DNA of 64,000 nucleotides from Tretioscincus oriximinensis (GCA_022410635.1 JAJVDF010000206.1:918642-982641); one strand, 5' to 3'. Numbered from the stretch's first letter, positions 35,839-46,411 are shown. The notes: generated by a model not told the origin, from the letters alone. Translations and numbers: made by a program.

Positions 35839-35852
35839 GCGCCCCCTGGCGG
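35839..35852 (-). promoter_or_regulatory. CTCF-like site in the CpG island
   Basis: Plus strand GCGCCCCCTGGCGG is the reverse complement of CCGCCAGGGGGCGC, which fits the CTCF core consensus CCASYAGRKGGCRS with one mismatch (G for A at position 3). Confidence 0.5.
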
Positions 35853-35946
35853 GGAAAAGGCGGCCGACAGCCGCTGCGGCTTCCCTCAGGCCTCCACCAA
35901 GGAGAGGGAAGCGGCAGGCGGGGGGGCAACCCGGGTGTGCTGAGGC

Positions 35947-36110
35947 TGCTTCCACACGGAGCCTCATCATGGGCTGCCCCTCGGAATAGGAGCCTGCCAA
36001 CCACATGCTAGTATAGACTATGGCAGGCCCCGAATGGGGCCTGCCATAGTCTATACTGGCATGTGGATGGCCAAGCTCTGTCCCAAGATGTGACNCAGAA
36101 GAAGGCTCCA
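35947..36110. mobile_element. Foldback element at the island edge, 31-bp arms
   Basis: 36001-36031 and 36036-36066 are inverted copies with one mismatch around a 4-base loop (GAAT); core CTATGGCAGGCCCC. Outer blocks (CCACACGGAGCC and its inverse near 36105-36116) also pair. Shares blocks with 33700-33835 and 36776-36937. Confidence 0.8.
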
Positions 36111-36116
36111 TGTGGT

Positions 36117-36775
36117 TGGGGCTCTTGGGGGGGGACGGGGCCTTAGTGGGCACCACGGCCGGCAAGGCTGCCTGTAGGGATCCGGGAAGGTTGCGCTTCC
36201 TCGCCAACGAAACCACCACAGATGGACAGGAAGCAGCTTGGGAGAGAGATGGACCTACAAGAGGCTCAACCAGAGGGAGCTGCCTAGAGTTGGGGCTGCC
36301 GGGGGTCATGGGGCAAGAGCTGGGCAACCTGCACCTGCAGTGGTTATACCCCTCAAGAGTGAAGCAAAGGATAGGCCAATACGGCCCTATCTGCACTCAT
36401 GGCCCTAGTGGCGGACTAGGCCGAAAATCGATGGTTGCTAGGAGACCAAGCACACACCCCCCATCCATATGGCTATCATTTGGATGGACACGTAGCTGGA
36501 GGAAGGGAGCAAGCAAGCAGGGACAACAACCCGGGCATAGTAACTGCCAAACCNACAAATCTCATATGCCAAAATCTCAGACCAGAGTGTATGAGAATTC
36601 TCACACAGGTACCGGGGATACTCCAAGGCTCCATTTGCCATCTAGTAAGCTGGCACCCTGCTCATCAGGGGGGCACTTGCCATCGGGCAAGCTGGCATGC
36701 TGACCAGTCTGAAGGATGGGAGGAAGGAAGGGAGATGCAGTTATGGTGGATACCATGCCTTGGGTCTTCTCAGTA
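36117..36775. other. GC-rich upstream flank, unrecognised
   Basis: Moderately GC-rich DNA between two foldback elements. It holds a partial internal duplication near 36636-36704 (TTGCCATCTAGTAAGCTGGC and TTGCCATCGGGCAAGCTGGC). No gene seen; the open frame over it (36110-36703) is not supported. Confidence 0.5.
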
Positions 36776-36937
36776 TGGCCCTGTCCCCACTGAGCCTTAT
36801 TCTGGCCTGTATCTGAATGGGAGCCTGACATCTATATGCTAGTGTAGGACCTGCCAGAGTCTTCACTGGCATAGGGACGGCAAAACTCTGTCCAGAGATA
36901 CAACCTCAAATAAGTCTCAATGGGGACAGGACCTGTG
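36776..36937. mobile_element. Foldback element, GTCCCCACTGAG family
   Basis: GGCCCTGTCCCCACTGAG on the left pairs with CTCAATGGGGACAGGACC on the right. Inner blocks (CTAGTGTAGGACCTGCC and CCAGAGTCTTCACTGG) pair across the centre, giving about 160 bp of imperfect palindrome. Confidence 0.75.
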
Positions 36938-38525
36938 TGTGGCTTATTCTTCCTTTTCCTTCTTTTAACATGTCTATGAGTCTAAAGACTGGGATGAAGG
37001 TGAACGATCCAAGGTGAATACTTTCCGGTCTGATGGTTGATCTGAAACTTGGTTACCAAGTTCTACAAAAGGATCTCAAACTGCGATCCATCAAATTTTG
37101 TTTGGTTACAACAGTCATAGTTGCTATGCATGGAGCACCTCAGCTGTCTACACCATAATCATTTCCAGTCCACGATTCCATGCCGGCTCCAGTATTCAAA
37201 AATTTATTTATAAAGTATTCAAAAAGTTAATTAAGCTTTGATATATATAATACAGAAGTCCTTATTTGCATGTCAGGTCAAGACCTAATTTGTGATACTT
37301 TTCAGACTTTGTAAGAAATGAGCAGCAAGTCATCGTTTGACCTCTTTAGATGGTGCATGTATATTACAGAGCAGAGCTGACAATATTCTATGAGAAGATA
37401 ATTTTCTACAATTATCTTCTCATTGTGCTACTTGCTCCTTTGCTGGAGTTTCTACTAGACTAACACAGCTATTTCTCTGAAATTTTCCATGGATTTCCCA
37501 AGGTGTTGCCTATCTTCTACAGGAGTCCTGCAATATCTGGAAGACCACAGCTTGATCAATTCCTTCTTAATCCCTTTCATCCACNGATGGTCTACTGAAA
37601 TACAAGGATTTGTAGAGTGATGGAAGTTGTAGTTTGATAATTCCAAGATGCCTTTTCTATTCCAAGATGCCAAAGTACCACTTCCTTTAGAGGATGCCTT
37701 TAAAATCTTCAATGTTTAGCTTTCTTCTTCTGTTTAAGGTTGTCAAAAACTCTAGGAAGGAAGACCCACAGCTGGCTATTGGCCAAGGAAAGTTTCTACT
37801 TTCCCCTCCTTCTTCCTTCAGGTTTAAGCTGAAGTGGCCCCATTTGAAAAAGGAATGAGTCAGAAAATCTAATTTGAGGGAGGAAAAGAAACAGAACTAA
37901 ATCCAAATTCCGTCTTCTTTTCCCCAAAATTATATTATTTTCTCCAGTTAACACAAAGGACTCCTGAGACCTTTGTGTTAACAGTATAAATAAATAGTCT
38001 TACATAATGTTATTAATTGCTATTATGTATCAGCTAGTACTGAAGTCTGTGGAAAGGGTGTCAAAAATGAGCAATAATACAATATTGTAGTCTTTCATTA
38101 CTTGTGCTTTTAATATTTGACTTTCAAGTATATTTGTGGTTGCAAAACTATGTGGGTTGGCTTCATGATTCACATGTTCACAAATTAGCATCAGAACTAG
38201 GCAATTTCTCATAGATTTTTGTGGGGTGAGGAATCAGGCTGCTGACTTAAGTCATTTTCAAGTCCTGGAATTTTGTACATCTCTATTATTGTGACACCTC
38301 TGACTTTTCTTATCAGCCCTGTGTTCTGACATTTCAGATTTTGGAACCTCAAAGATTTCAGAAACCATAATTTAAAGTCAGTTGCGTCTACCTGTAAATA
38401 ACCCATATGATGCTTCCACATGGAAACATTTGCTCATAGCTATATTCATTCTGTATCTGTGAATCTGAAATTCATAAATTTTGCCCGTAATCTAATTTTA
38501 GCCAATAACAAAGAGCTATTGTGTG
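36938..38525. other. Upstream intergenic, nearly empty
   Basis: Only a PLE 3' tip at about 37430-37482 (TTTGCTGGAGTTTCTACTAG, CTAACACAGCTATTTCTCTG) is recognised. Confidence 0.5.
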
Positions 38526-38529
38526 ACAT

Positions 38530-38860
38530 GACAATAATAAATTTATTTATTACGTTCTGCAACCAGGATTACAAAATAAGATATTCAATTTAGTATACAG
38601 GGATAAAAGTAGGTATCAACTTTACAATCTTTATAATACATTGGTAACATTTAAAATTGTCTCCTGATCCTTAGCACCAAGGAGAACCATTTGCGTCTTC
38701 AACCAGGAGTTTCAAATACTGGTCATCATTCCTTCCTGGGAAAGGAAGGATTATTGGGTTAATCAGTTCCCTTCTGAGTTCTTGATATANCACACAGTGC
38801 AAAAAAGTATGGGTAGATGTTTCAACTTCATTTGTCCCACAAGAGCAATGTGACGTGATA
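38530..38860 (-). mobile_element. LINE ORF2 C-terminal fragment with zinc-knuckle-like motif
   Basis: Minus-strand translation near 38860-38800 gives HCSCGTNEVETSTHTFLHCV, a C-x-C...H-x4-C pattern found at the C-terminus of several APE-type LINE proteins. The rest is frameshifted and ends in an A/T-rich stretch near 38530. Family not assigned. Confidence 0.55.
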
Positions 38861-39304
38861 CAATATGATGCACATCATTCTGAGATTCAGTATATTAGTT
38901 CATCTATCTAATATACAAACCAAGACTGCTTGCAATATATTTAACAGGATCCTTTTATTTGATTGCATTATTATATTTATGACTTGTCTTTCTCAGAATG
39001 GTAAATATTTAAGGGCACCTTGAAATACAGTTTCCTGCCTTTACCCAGTATATCATTATACTGCATAGTGGTGTTTGTCTTAAGAACAGATATAAATGAA
39101 ATGATCATTGAAGTCACAGAAACACAAAATGTGTTTTTAAGGGAAAATTACAAATCGTAGGCACACTATGGGATTTTTTAGCAGTGAAATACCTGACTTG
39201 AGGTTCANCTTTTAAATGTTAAATTTGCAAAGGCCAGGAGTTTTTGAAGTTTTGGAAATACTTGTTTCTAGTATGTCCATGCCACACAGAGGTCTTATAC
39301 AAAA

Positions 39305-39458
39305 TACAGGGTGCTTCAAAAAATGTATACACACTTTGAACTTCCATATAACATTAGCCTCGTAGAGCGGGAAATCCTGAAATTTAACTTTGTTAGAACA
39401 GTAAATAAATTTTCTATGGAAGTTCAAAGTGTGTATACATTTTTTGAAGCACCCTGTA
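39305..39458. mobile_element. Mariner-like MITE with perfect 44-bp inverted arms
   Basis: 39305-39348 and 39415-39458 are exact inverted copies, beginning TACAGGGTGCTTCAAAAAAT. TA at both edges fits the Tc1/mariner target. A 66-base spacer lies between. No transposase. Confidence 0.85.
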
Positions 39459-39642
39459 TTCTTGCAGTTCTTCTTTGGTCATATTCACACTGGCATCCTG
39501 AGCCAGAAATGGGTTGCTTGCTTCTAGCCTGCCCTGATCTAGAGAAGCTTCAGTTCATACAGTCCAGAAGAATGGGTCTAGTCTGCGTGGGCGTGGGTGC
39601 TAAACCCAATCTTCAGGACTGATGGTTGCCTAAATATCAAGT

Positions 39643-39686
39643 TGTGACCATGAGGCATGTGGCAATGTGATTCAATTAATCATCTC
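39643..39686 (+). repeat. 44-bp direct repeat, left copy
   Basis: TGTGACCATGAGGCATGTGG onward recurs at 40735-40778 with 42 of 44 bases identical. The pair brackets the PLE and CR1 insertions between them. Confidence 0.9.
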
Positions 39687-39761
39687 TTTTTTGTCAGGCA
39701 ATGACACTGTTTTGTGTCCTTTATTTTTTCCAAGGTTCATCTCTCACACCTTAAAATGTTT

Positions 39762-40430
39762 ATTTCAGAGAAATAGCCGTGTTAGTCTGTAGAAAGTCCA
39801 GCAAAGGAGCTAGTAGCACTATGAGACTAACTTGAGAAAAGTGGGTGGCATAAGCTTTCGTAGACAGGTCTACTTCTTCAGATGCTGAGGGACTAATGTC
39901 AGGGTCAGGTGTTTATAGGAAACTGTGTATGGGAGAAGACAAAGCATATGCAACTGTAATAAAGTGATGAATAGCAGCTTAGAAAACCAGGTAAATAGTA
40001 GAAACTAATCCTCTCATGTGAAGAAGCCCCTAGGGCAATAAGAGGCAATGTCTGATGGTAAATCAATCAAATAACAGGTTTCATAAAAATGTATAATTGG
40101 CCAGGAAACCATTATCTCTGTTAAGTCCTTTGTTGATGACTTGGAACTTATGAATGTATTCATGTTCTGCTGCTTCCCTTTCAAATCTTCCTTTGTAGTT
40201 TCTTTGTTCAAGGACTGCAGGTCTCAGATGGAATGTCTCGGAAGGCTGAAGTGTTCATCACCTTATCACATTTGCATATGCTTTGTCTTCTCCCATACAC
40301 AGTATTCTATAAGTACCCGACCCTGACTTTAGTCCCTCAGCATCTGAAGAAGTAGATGTGTCTACGAAAGCTTATGCCGCCCAATTTTTCTCCTGTTAGT
40401 CTCAAAGTGCTACTAGCTCCTTTGCTGGAT
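39762..40430. mobile_element. Head-to-head PLE pair (minus copy then plus copy)
   Basis: 39762-40245 is an inverted PLE 3' end. Its minus strand encodes the last about 50 residues of the GIY-YIG domain (VLEQRNYKGRFEREAAEHEY, LNRDNGFLANYTFL), stop near 40087, then the 3' tail. From about 40258 to 40430 a plus-oriented tail follows (TTTGCATATGCTTTGTCTTC, ACGAAAGCTTATGCC). The two truncated 5' ends meet at about 40250. Confidence 0.85.
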
Positions 40431-40432
40431 CT

Positions 40433-40579
40433 TGCAGGGAGTCACGAACAGGAGCAGCATATTTTGCTTACCTCTGTTCGGACTGCCCAGGTGCATCTGG
40501 TGGGCCTTTGTGTGACACAGAATGCTGGACTCGATGGGCTGTGGCCTGATCCAGTATGGCTCTTCTTATGTTCTTATGT
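40433..40579 (+). mobile_element. CR1-clade LINE 3' end joined directly to a PLE tail (copy 7)
   Basis: TTGCAGGGAGTCACGAACAG to TTCTTATGTTCTTATG, starting abruptly one or two bases after the PLE tail CTTTGCTGGA. No CR1 sequence lies on the far side of the PLE pair, so this is not a simple insertion into CR1. Confidence 0.8.
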
Positions 40580-40734
40580 AATAAAAACTTTCACCCACTG
40601 TAGGAATTTTAAAAACGCTTTACGTTTCATTCCCATTTCAGAAAACTTATCTTTGCTGGTGTGTGTCTTTCATCTTTGAGGTTGATCAAAAGTTGATTAC
40701 AATGTGAATCTAATATCACTTTGGAGCCAGATTT

Positions 40735-40778
40735 TGTGACCATGAGGCATGTGACAATGTGATGCAATTAATCATCTC
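40735..40778 (+). repeat. 44-bp direct repeat, right copy
   Basis: Partner of 39643-39686, 42 of 44 identical. Confidence 0.9.
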
Positions 40779-42435
40779 AGAGTTCCTGGGGACTTAGCAA
40801 TGTGATAGGACGCATTCCTAGAAAGGGTTCCGTGTAAACTGAAGCATGGAGATTGATACTTCTGCATGCTTCTGTGATCNAGATTATGCTTTGCCACTAT
40901 ATGGCAGTTGACCCTGCTGTTGAGTCTGATTTTGCAGGTCACACCCCTGCCCCTTACCCCATACAGGTAGAATGAACTAATTAGAAGAATGGGCCTTTTT
41001 GGATTCACACCAAAATGCGGAGAGAGATTCACATGCAGAAGGGCCTAAATTCAGCTTAAATTTAAATACAGTATATAAATTTGAACTTTCAATTAACAGA
41101 ATTGTGAAACATGGTTGTTTGTATATATTGGTGCAAGTTAATAAAAAAAATTGGTACATAATCATGGCCAGGAAAAATTAGGAGGATAAACAGCCAATTG
41201 CTATGTTTAATCATACTTTCATCCCCCACCTGCTGATTTAGGTTCTTCAGGCCTGAAGGTGGATTAAAATACTTGCCAGAACACCACCATAATATAACCC
41301 ACAAGTCCCAACTTTTGTTTCTTACCTTCAGAAGCACGGGAACACGCATGTGAATTTCACATGAACTTTGATGCCGCAGTGGAGGTAGCCCTATTCCAGA
41401 TCACACTTTTCAGCAGACTTGATTATTCTGGATCTACTAAAACTGACCACAGTCCCTATCATGCAGTTCTCCCTAAGTAGAGCATTGCAAGGTTCTTAGC
41501 AAAGACCTTAGCATTGAGTTAATCTATCGCTTTCAGCAAGCATTGAACAATCTTGGCTCAATAAGAACCAGAACTGGAATACAGCTGTAAATTTTTTGAA
41601 ATATCTTTATTTTCCTTGGAGACAACCANCAAGAAAAGGCCTTTATAAAAATATTGCAATAAATGCTGAATCAACCTTCTGACGCATGCAATTTTATAAA
41701 CATCTGTGTACATNTGGATACATTTTAGAGATGTCCAAGCCATTTTTCCAAGAGCCAAGAAAGGAAGCAATCTGTCAGTTTCAAGAGGAATAACAATGGC
41801 TTGAACCAAGTGCTGTAAATACAGCAAAACTGCTGCTGGCACTTAGCATGCCACTGGATAGGAAATCCATAAATACTGTTAGGAGCTTTTACAAGTATCA
41901 CGAACATTTCTAAACTCAGCATTGTTTCTTTTCTTTCAATGACATCCACTCCGACCTTTCTGTTGGCAGTCATCTGGAATTAACACTAGACATTTGACAG
42001 TTTTATTAGGGGTTCATTTTTCAAAATATGTTTCATTTGGCATCTCTAGCACAACACCAAATGTAAATGGATTGAAAATGCAAAATATGTTATAGACCTC
42101 GCTTAGGGAAAGACATTTTGATAAATATTTTCTCATGATATACGTATGCCAAATACAAATGCGGACATACACAACACACACACTACCCTATTACATAAAA
42201 CTGGCCANTATTATAAAATTGTTATTTTATTGGTTTCTTTACACAAAACCATTTTAACTTTTAAGTAGATAAGCGTATCTACTACTGCTGGACCCATAAA
42301 AATGGACTGAGGTTCTTTGTTTGCTTAGCTGGTCCAACCATTTCCTTGATGAAGTTGACAGGAACCAGCATGAATAATTTTAAATTAAAAAAAATAGATA
42401 AATCTGATGAAGACAAGTGCATCAATGGCTACTAG
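40779..42435. other. Intergenic, nothing recognised
   Basis: About 1.7 kb, AT-rich, no feature identified. Confidence 0.5.
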
Positions 42436-42439
42436 AAGG

Positions 42440-42605
42440 GATGCCTAGATATGTTGTCTCTACATTGGAGACAAAGGCAAGGTCTATTTGCAGGGAATTG
42501 AAAACAAGATTTGTTTTCTACTGCTGCTTGAGAATGCCCGGGTGCAATTGGTGGGCCAATGTGCGGGACAGAATGCTGGACTAGATGGGCAACAGGACTT
42601 CTTTT
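42440..42605 (+). mobile_element. CR1-clade LINE 3' end fragment, divergent (copy 8)
   Basis: TTTGCAGGGAATTGAAAACA, CCCGGGTGCAATTGGTGGGC and AGAATGCTGGACTAGATGGG. Its tail is followed at once by the mariner-like MITE. Confidence 0.7.
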
Positions 42606-42606
42606 A

Positions 42607-42820
42607 TACAGGGTGCTTCAAAAAAATGTATACACACTGTGAACTTCCATAGAAAATTTATTTACTGTTCTACTGTTCTACAAAGTTAAATTTCAGGAAA
42701 TTAAAAAGTTTAAAGTCCAATGTAAATAAAACGTAAATAACAAATGAGTACGAGTCACCACTGATTCTGTACATCGTATGGAAGTTCAAAGTGTGTATAC
42801 ATTTTTTGAAGCACCCTGTA
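42607..42820. mobile_element. Mariner-like MITE, second copy
   Basis: Same ends as the 39.3 kb element (TACAGGGTGCTTCAAAAAAA left, GAAGCACCCTGTA right) with a longer interior (214 bp). The interior is homologous to the other copy in inverted sense. TA at both edges. Confidence 0.85.
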
Positions 42821-43190
42821 TTTTTCTCATATTCTTTTTCTAGAGAAAGACTTGTAGTGGCACAGCACTTTTTAACACCTTCACTCTATTATAGGCATTG
42901 ACTAAATAGGTTAGATTCTTTGGGCTTTTCTGCATGGCGTGTGGGTATGGGTAGTTCATTCCAGGGGTGTCTCTGCATTGCACAGTCCAGTTGTGAAGGC
43001 CAAAACTGAAAGTCTTTGTCCTTCAAAGTCCCATCCAAAGCTCTGAAGATCACAGCCAGGTCTTTTCTGGCCACACTCCCAGGGGAAGCACATTGCTGAC
43101 ACCACTTCTGGAGACCTGGTCAAAAGGAGGCTGGCTCTGGTGTATCCTCTCATAGGCTGTGCAATATGCATAATCTTTATGTAGGTTACT
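42821..43190. other. Intergenic, nothing recognised
   Basis: No feature identified. Confidence 0.5.
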
Positions 43191-43191
43191 T

Positions 43192-43365
43192 AGGGCTACA
43201 ATAAAAAAACAGGGTAAGAGTTTTGCAAGTTTGATGAGTGTGGAAAAGAGGATTGTTCACAAGATGCAGCCTATAATGCCTGCAGTGCCTGGTGGGGATG
43301 GGTCATTTTTCCATACCTGTTTAAGCTGCAGAATTCGTGTCCTGATTTTTAAANAAGTAACCTTA
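43192..43365. mobile_element. Short repeat, GGTTACTT family
   Basis: Ends TAGGTTACTT and AAGTAACCTTA are inverted. The interior matches 17734-17891 (TTCACAAGATGCAG, GCAGAATTCGTGTCCTGA). Probable MITE of about 174 bp. Confidence 0.5.
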
Positions 43366-43483
43366 GGCACACGATCAGTAATTCACGGATGGGCTACATT
43401 TAGATGGTAGCGGAGTGAAAGGAGCACCTTCGAAGTAACCTCCACACTGCAGCATCCAATTCAGAAAAGAATGAAAGATACTC

Positions 43484-43601
43484 ACACATGTGCTTTTAAA
43501 CTAGCTTCAGTCTTGGAGATCTGAATAGAAAATCAGAAAAAAACCTGGTTTGGTTTTTAGTCCAGTTTTCAGGACTGAAGATTGTTTAAAAGCACACGTG
43601 T
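43484..43601. mobile_element. Foldback element, TTCAGTCCTGA family, best copy
   Basis: Ends ACACATGTGCTTTTAAAC and GTTTAAAAGCACACGTGT are inverted with one mismatch; inner arms CTTCAGTCTTGGAGA and TTTCAGGACTGAAG. 118 bp in all. No target duplication is clear. Confidence 0.75.
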
Positions 43602-43766
43602 AACACTTGACCTTGGTAACAAAATGCCTGAGGTTCAATGGAAGATAGGGAGCTTGCCCTTGTTTCAGAAAAGGCTTACTTTCTGGGTCTTGTCTTGCAC
43701 AAGTAAGTTTCTCCATCCTACCTCTGAAAACAGAAAGGACTGAAGAGTGGACAACCTTAACTCCGT

Positions 43767-44321
43767 GTGCTCATTGCACTCTCAAGAGCACTTGGTGGCA
43801 AACCTTTGCTGACTTACAAACAACCACCCAACCTCAAACAACTCCTCACACAAAGAACACAGGACACAGAGGGAGAAATGGGAACTAGACCCTGCCACAA
43901 ACCCAGATGTCAACTCTGTGCACACATCCACCCTGGCAATATAATCACGGGATCTGATCACACCACCCACAATATTAGAGGCACTTTTACATGCTCGTCT
44001 TCTAATATGGTGTATTCTATTTTCTGCCAACAATGCCCCTCTACACTCTACATTGGGCAAACAGGACAATCTCTTCGCCAGAGAATAAATGGACACAAAT
44101 CAGATATTCGAAATGGAAACACACAGAAACCAGTTGCTGAACATTTCAACCTTCCAGGACATTCTCTCTCAGATCTCAGGACTGCAGTTCTTGAACAAAG
44201 AAACTACAAAGGAAGGTCTGAAAGAGAAGCAGCAGAACTTGAATACATTCACAAGTTCCAGGCCATCAACAAAGGACTTAACAGAGACAATGGTTTCCTG
44301 GCCAACTATACATTTTTATGA
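43767..44321 (+). pseudogene. Penelope-like element, C-terminal GIY-YIG endonuclease remnant
   Basis: Open frame of 184 codons to a TGA at 44319-44321. It opens on a GTG rather than an ATG because the element is 5'-truncated, so no true start exists here. Residues 17-30 (TYKQPPNLKQLLTQ) and the cysteines at 43, 48 and 51 form the PLE linker. Residues 82-115 hold the GIY-YIG region: VYSIFC, YIGQT (95-99), R106 and H110. A conserved Glu region (SEREAAELEY) and LNRDNGF near 171-177 follow. The domain is a single-strand nicking endonuclease in PLE retrotransposition. The reverse transcriptase part is absent, so it is read as a dead remnant although this domain is uninterrupted. Confidence 0.85.
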
Positions 44322-44612
44322 CACCTGTTAAGTATTTGATTGTTTCTCTACTAGACATTGCCCCTTGTTGCCCCAGGGACTTTTTCACACAAGGAGATTA
44401 GTTCCTGCTATTTACCTGTTTTTCTAACCTGCAATTCAACACCTCCCTACAGTTGCATATGCTTTGTCTTCTCCCATACACATTTTCCTATAAATACCTG
44501 ACCCTGACATTAGTCCCTCAGCATCTGAAGAAGTAGACCTGTCTACGAAAGCTTATGCCAACCACTTTTCTCAAGTTAGTCTCAAAGTGCTGCTAGCTCC
44601 TTTGCTGCTCAT
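44322..44612 (+). mobile_element. PLE 3' UTR and tail
   Basis: Directly follows the endonuclease frame: GTTGCATATGCTTTGTCTTC, TCAGCATCTGAAGAAGTAGA, ACGAAAGCTTATGCC, then TTAGTCTCAAAGTGCTGCTA. It establishes that the many ACGAAAGCTTATGCC tails in this window belong to PLEs. Confidence 0.9.
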
Positions 44613-46200
44613 TGCAGTGTTATACTCAGCTAAATTCAGGTACCAGAAATTGCCCAGTGCTGCTTCTGAGGGATAATCACAATGGCAGTATGAGTGGGTT
44701 CCAAGTTAGAAAAAATATTTACTGGTATACTTCCATTCATGAATATATTTTAAACAAAATGCCAGTAACAATAACAATATTGTAATAATAGGGATAATGA
44801 TAAAATAACAACAAAAGTCCTTTCTGCACTGGGGCTTTTTCTGGATTTCATTCTGAAGTAAGGATCTGTCAACTGCATTCTGCATTCAGAATCAGTAGAT
44901 TTTGACTGTCCTGCCATAGTCTGCACTAGCATGCAGAAGATAGGTCACTATTTGAAGATACAACCCAGGATAAGATGCAGTGCAGATAAACACAAAGTGT
45001 GATCTCTTTAACCCACTTCCAAAATTTAGAGCAGGTAATGAAAATGAATAATGGATGGGAAAACATTTTCCTTTCAGTTGACATGCCACGAATCTAATGT
45101 TCATGACAGCCCTGTTATTTGGAAGGAATCCCCGATTCTCTNCCCCCTGAGTAAAATTCAGGTGGATACAGTGAGTTAAGAGATGATACTTTTCCGATGA
45201 GGTCTTGGTGGAGATTATACCATCCTAATTTAAAAATAGAAAAGCAAAATGCTTTAGTTTTCATTTAGGGAAATCAGAAAGCTGTGCAGCTGTATTAAGG
45301 GATCTCTTACAAATAATTTTAACAGCAATTTGGAGCTGAACGAGACACTTTATGTGACTTGTATTATGATTCCCGTAGGAAATATGCAATCCTTCAATAT
45401 ACTTGTGCTCTCAAAGGTAATATGTGAGTTTCATCATAGTGTTCTGCCATCTCTGCTGAGAAAGCGTTTGTTAGACATTTGGGTGAAAGTAAAACACATG
45501 GAAACTTGAGGCGCTCGTGTACTAGATTGATAACAGTGATAATAAAATCTAAAACATCTCTGAATATGTTATTTTAAGAATCTCTGTACCCTGTTATTCC
45601 ATCAGCATATGAACATTTCTCAATAACTTTTCTGACATCTGCTCTCAATATCTAGAGAGCTGAAACTTGTATCGTAGAAGATGTGCTTTGCCAAGCACAT
45701 ATCAGAAGTACAACCTTATAAGGTAGCAAAGAAATGATCATTAGATCCAAATCTGATAAAAGTGGCTCCAGCCTTATCGTTATGTAGAATTTGGGCTTTA
45801 TCCTGGCAGTTTCACAAAAGCGATCTCTTAATTTCTGTTGCAACTATCTGGGCTATTTCTCTAAACGCTGTGAAAGCTGCAGGAGATAAGAAATTAGAGT
45901 TGTCTGAGGCAAACGGTTATATATTGTACCCAGAACTGATGTTCATGCAAATATCTATAGAGTTTTTCAGTTAAGAGTCATTTCTCTGTCAGACTTCTAC
46001 TGTCTCGTTCTGCCCTCTGTGCTCATCCACTAAACAATTTTCCCTTTTTATTCAATTTTCCCTTTCTCTTTTCATAAGCAATTGATTTCATAAACAAATA
46101 GTCTGTGTATAATAAAAACGTTTCTTATTCAAATANCTTGTACAAGCTTTGATGCAAATCTGAAAAAAGCATGAGATTTTTGATATTCTGATATATATGC
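44613..46200. other. Intergenic, nearly empty
   Basis: A weak foldback-family relative lies at about 44815-44990 (GTCCTTTCTGCACTGGGGC, CCTGCCATAGTCTGCACTAG). Otherwise nothing recognised. Confidence 0.45.
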
Positions 46201-46204
46201 TGCT

Positions 46205-46411
46205 ATAGTGTCCATTAGACAAATTTATGGACACCAATGGTATAAATAGCTACCAAGGTGGAACTTTTGACGCAGCCTCAAAGATGGATCAACAGGTAGT
46301 ATTCNTGAAATATCATTTGCAAGAAGTCAAGAATAGGGGAAGATTTTGCTTTCATCTGTTTCACAATGCCCAGGTGCAATTGGTGGGCCCCTGTGTGTGA
46401 CAGAGTGCTTA
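46205..46411 (+). mobile_element. CR1-clade LINE 3' end, divergent (copy 9)
   Basis: GACAAATTTATGGACACCAA, TGAAATATCATTTGCAAGAA, GCCCAGGTGCAATTGGTGGG. Lacks the final tail. Confidence 0.7.

Larger units (their letters stand above)
34690..36000 (-). promoter_or_regulatory. CDC42EP3: CpG island, probable CDC42EP3 promoter and non-coding first exon
   Basis: About 1.3 kb of extremely GC- and CpG-rich DNA with long C runs, GC boxes and a (CCG)n run, in sharp contrast to the AT-rich flanks. It is the only CpG island in the window and lies about 31 kb upstream of the CDC42EP3 terminal exon on the gene's strand, similar to my recollection of the human gene's roughly 30 kb span. Minus-strand donor candidates are GTAAGT at 35455-35450, GTGAGT at 35010-35005 and GTAAG at 34675-34671. 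The TSS cannot be fixed from sequence. Long open frames here on both strands (for example 34970-35989) reflect lack of stops in GC-rich DNA and are not called as genes. Confidence 0.8.

Noticed and set aside
34970..35989. 339-codon open frame in the CpG island, with several overlapping frames on both strands
   Set aside because: Proline/alanine/arginine-rich product with no domain; long frames in all directions are expected where stops are rare in GC-rich DNA. The island is better explained as a promoter.
43767..44321. Reading the GIY-YIG frame as a host nuclease gene such as SLX1
   Set aside because: The linker cysteines, PPNLKQLL motif and the adjoining tail that recurs across the window are those of a Penelope-like element; it also lacks an ATG start and a promoter.
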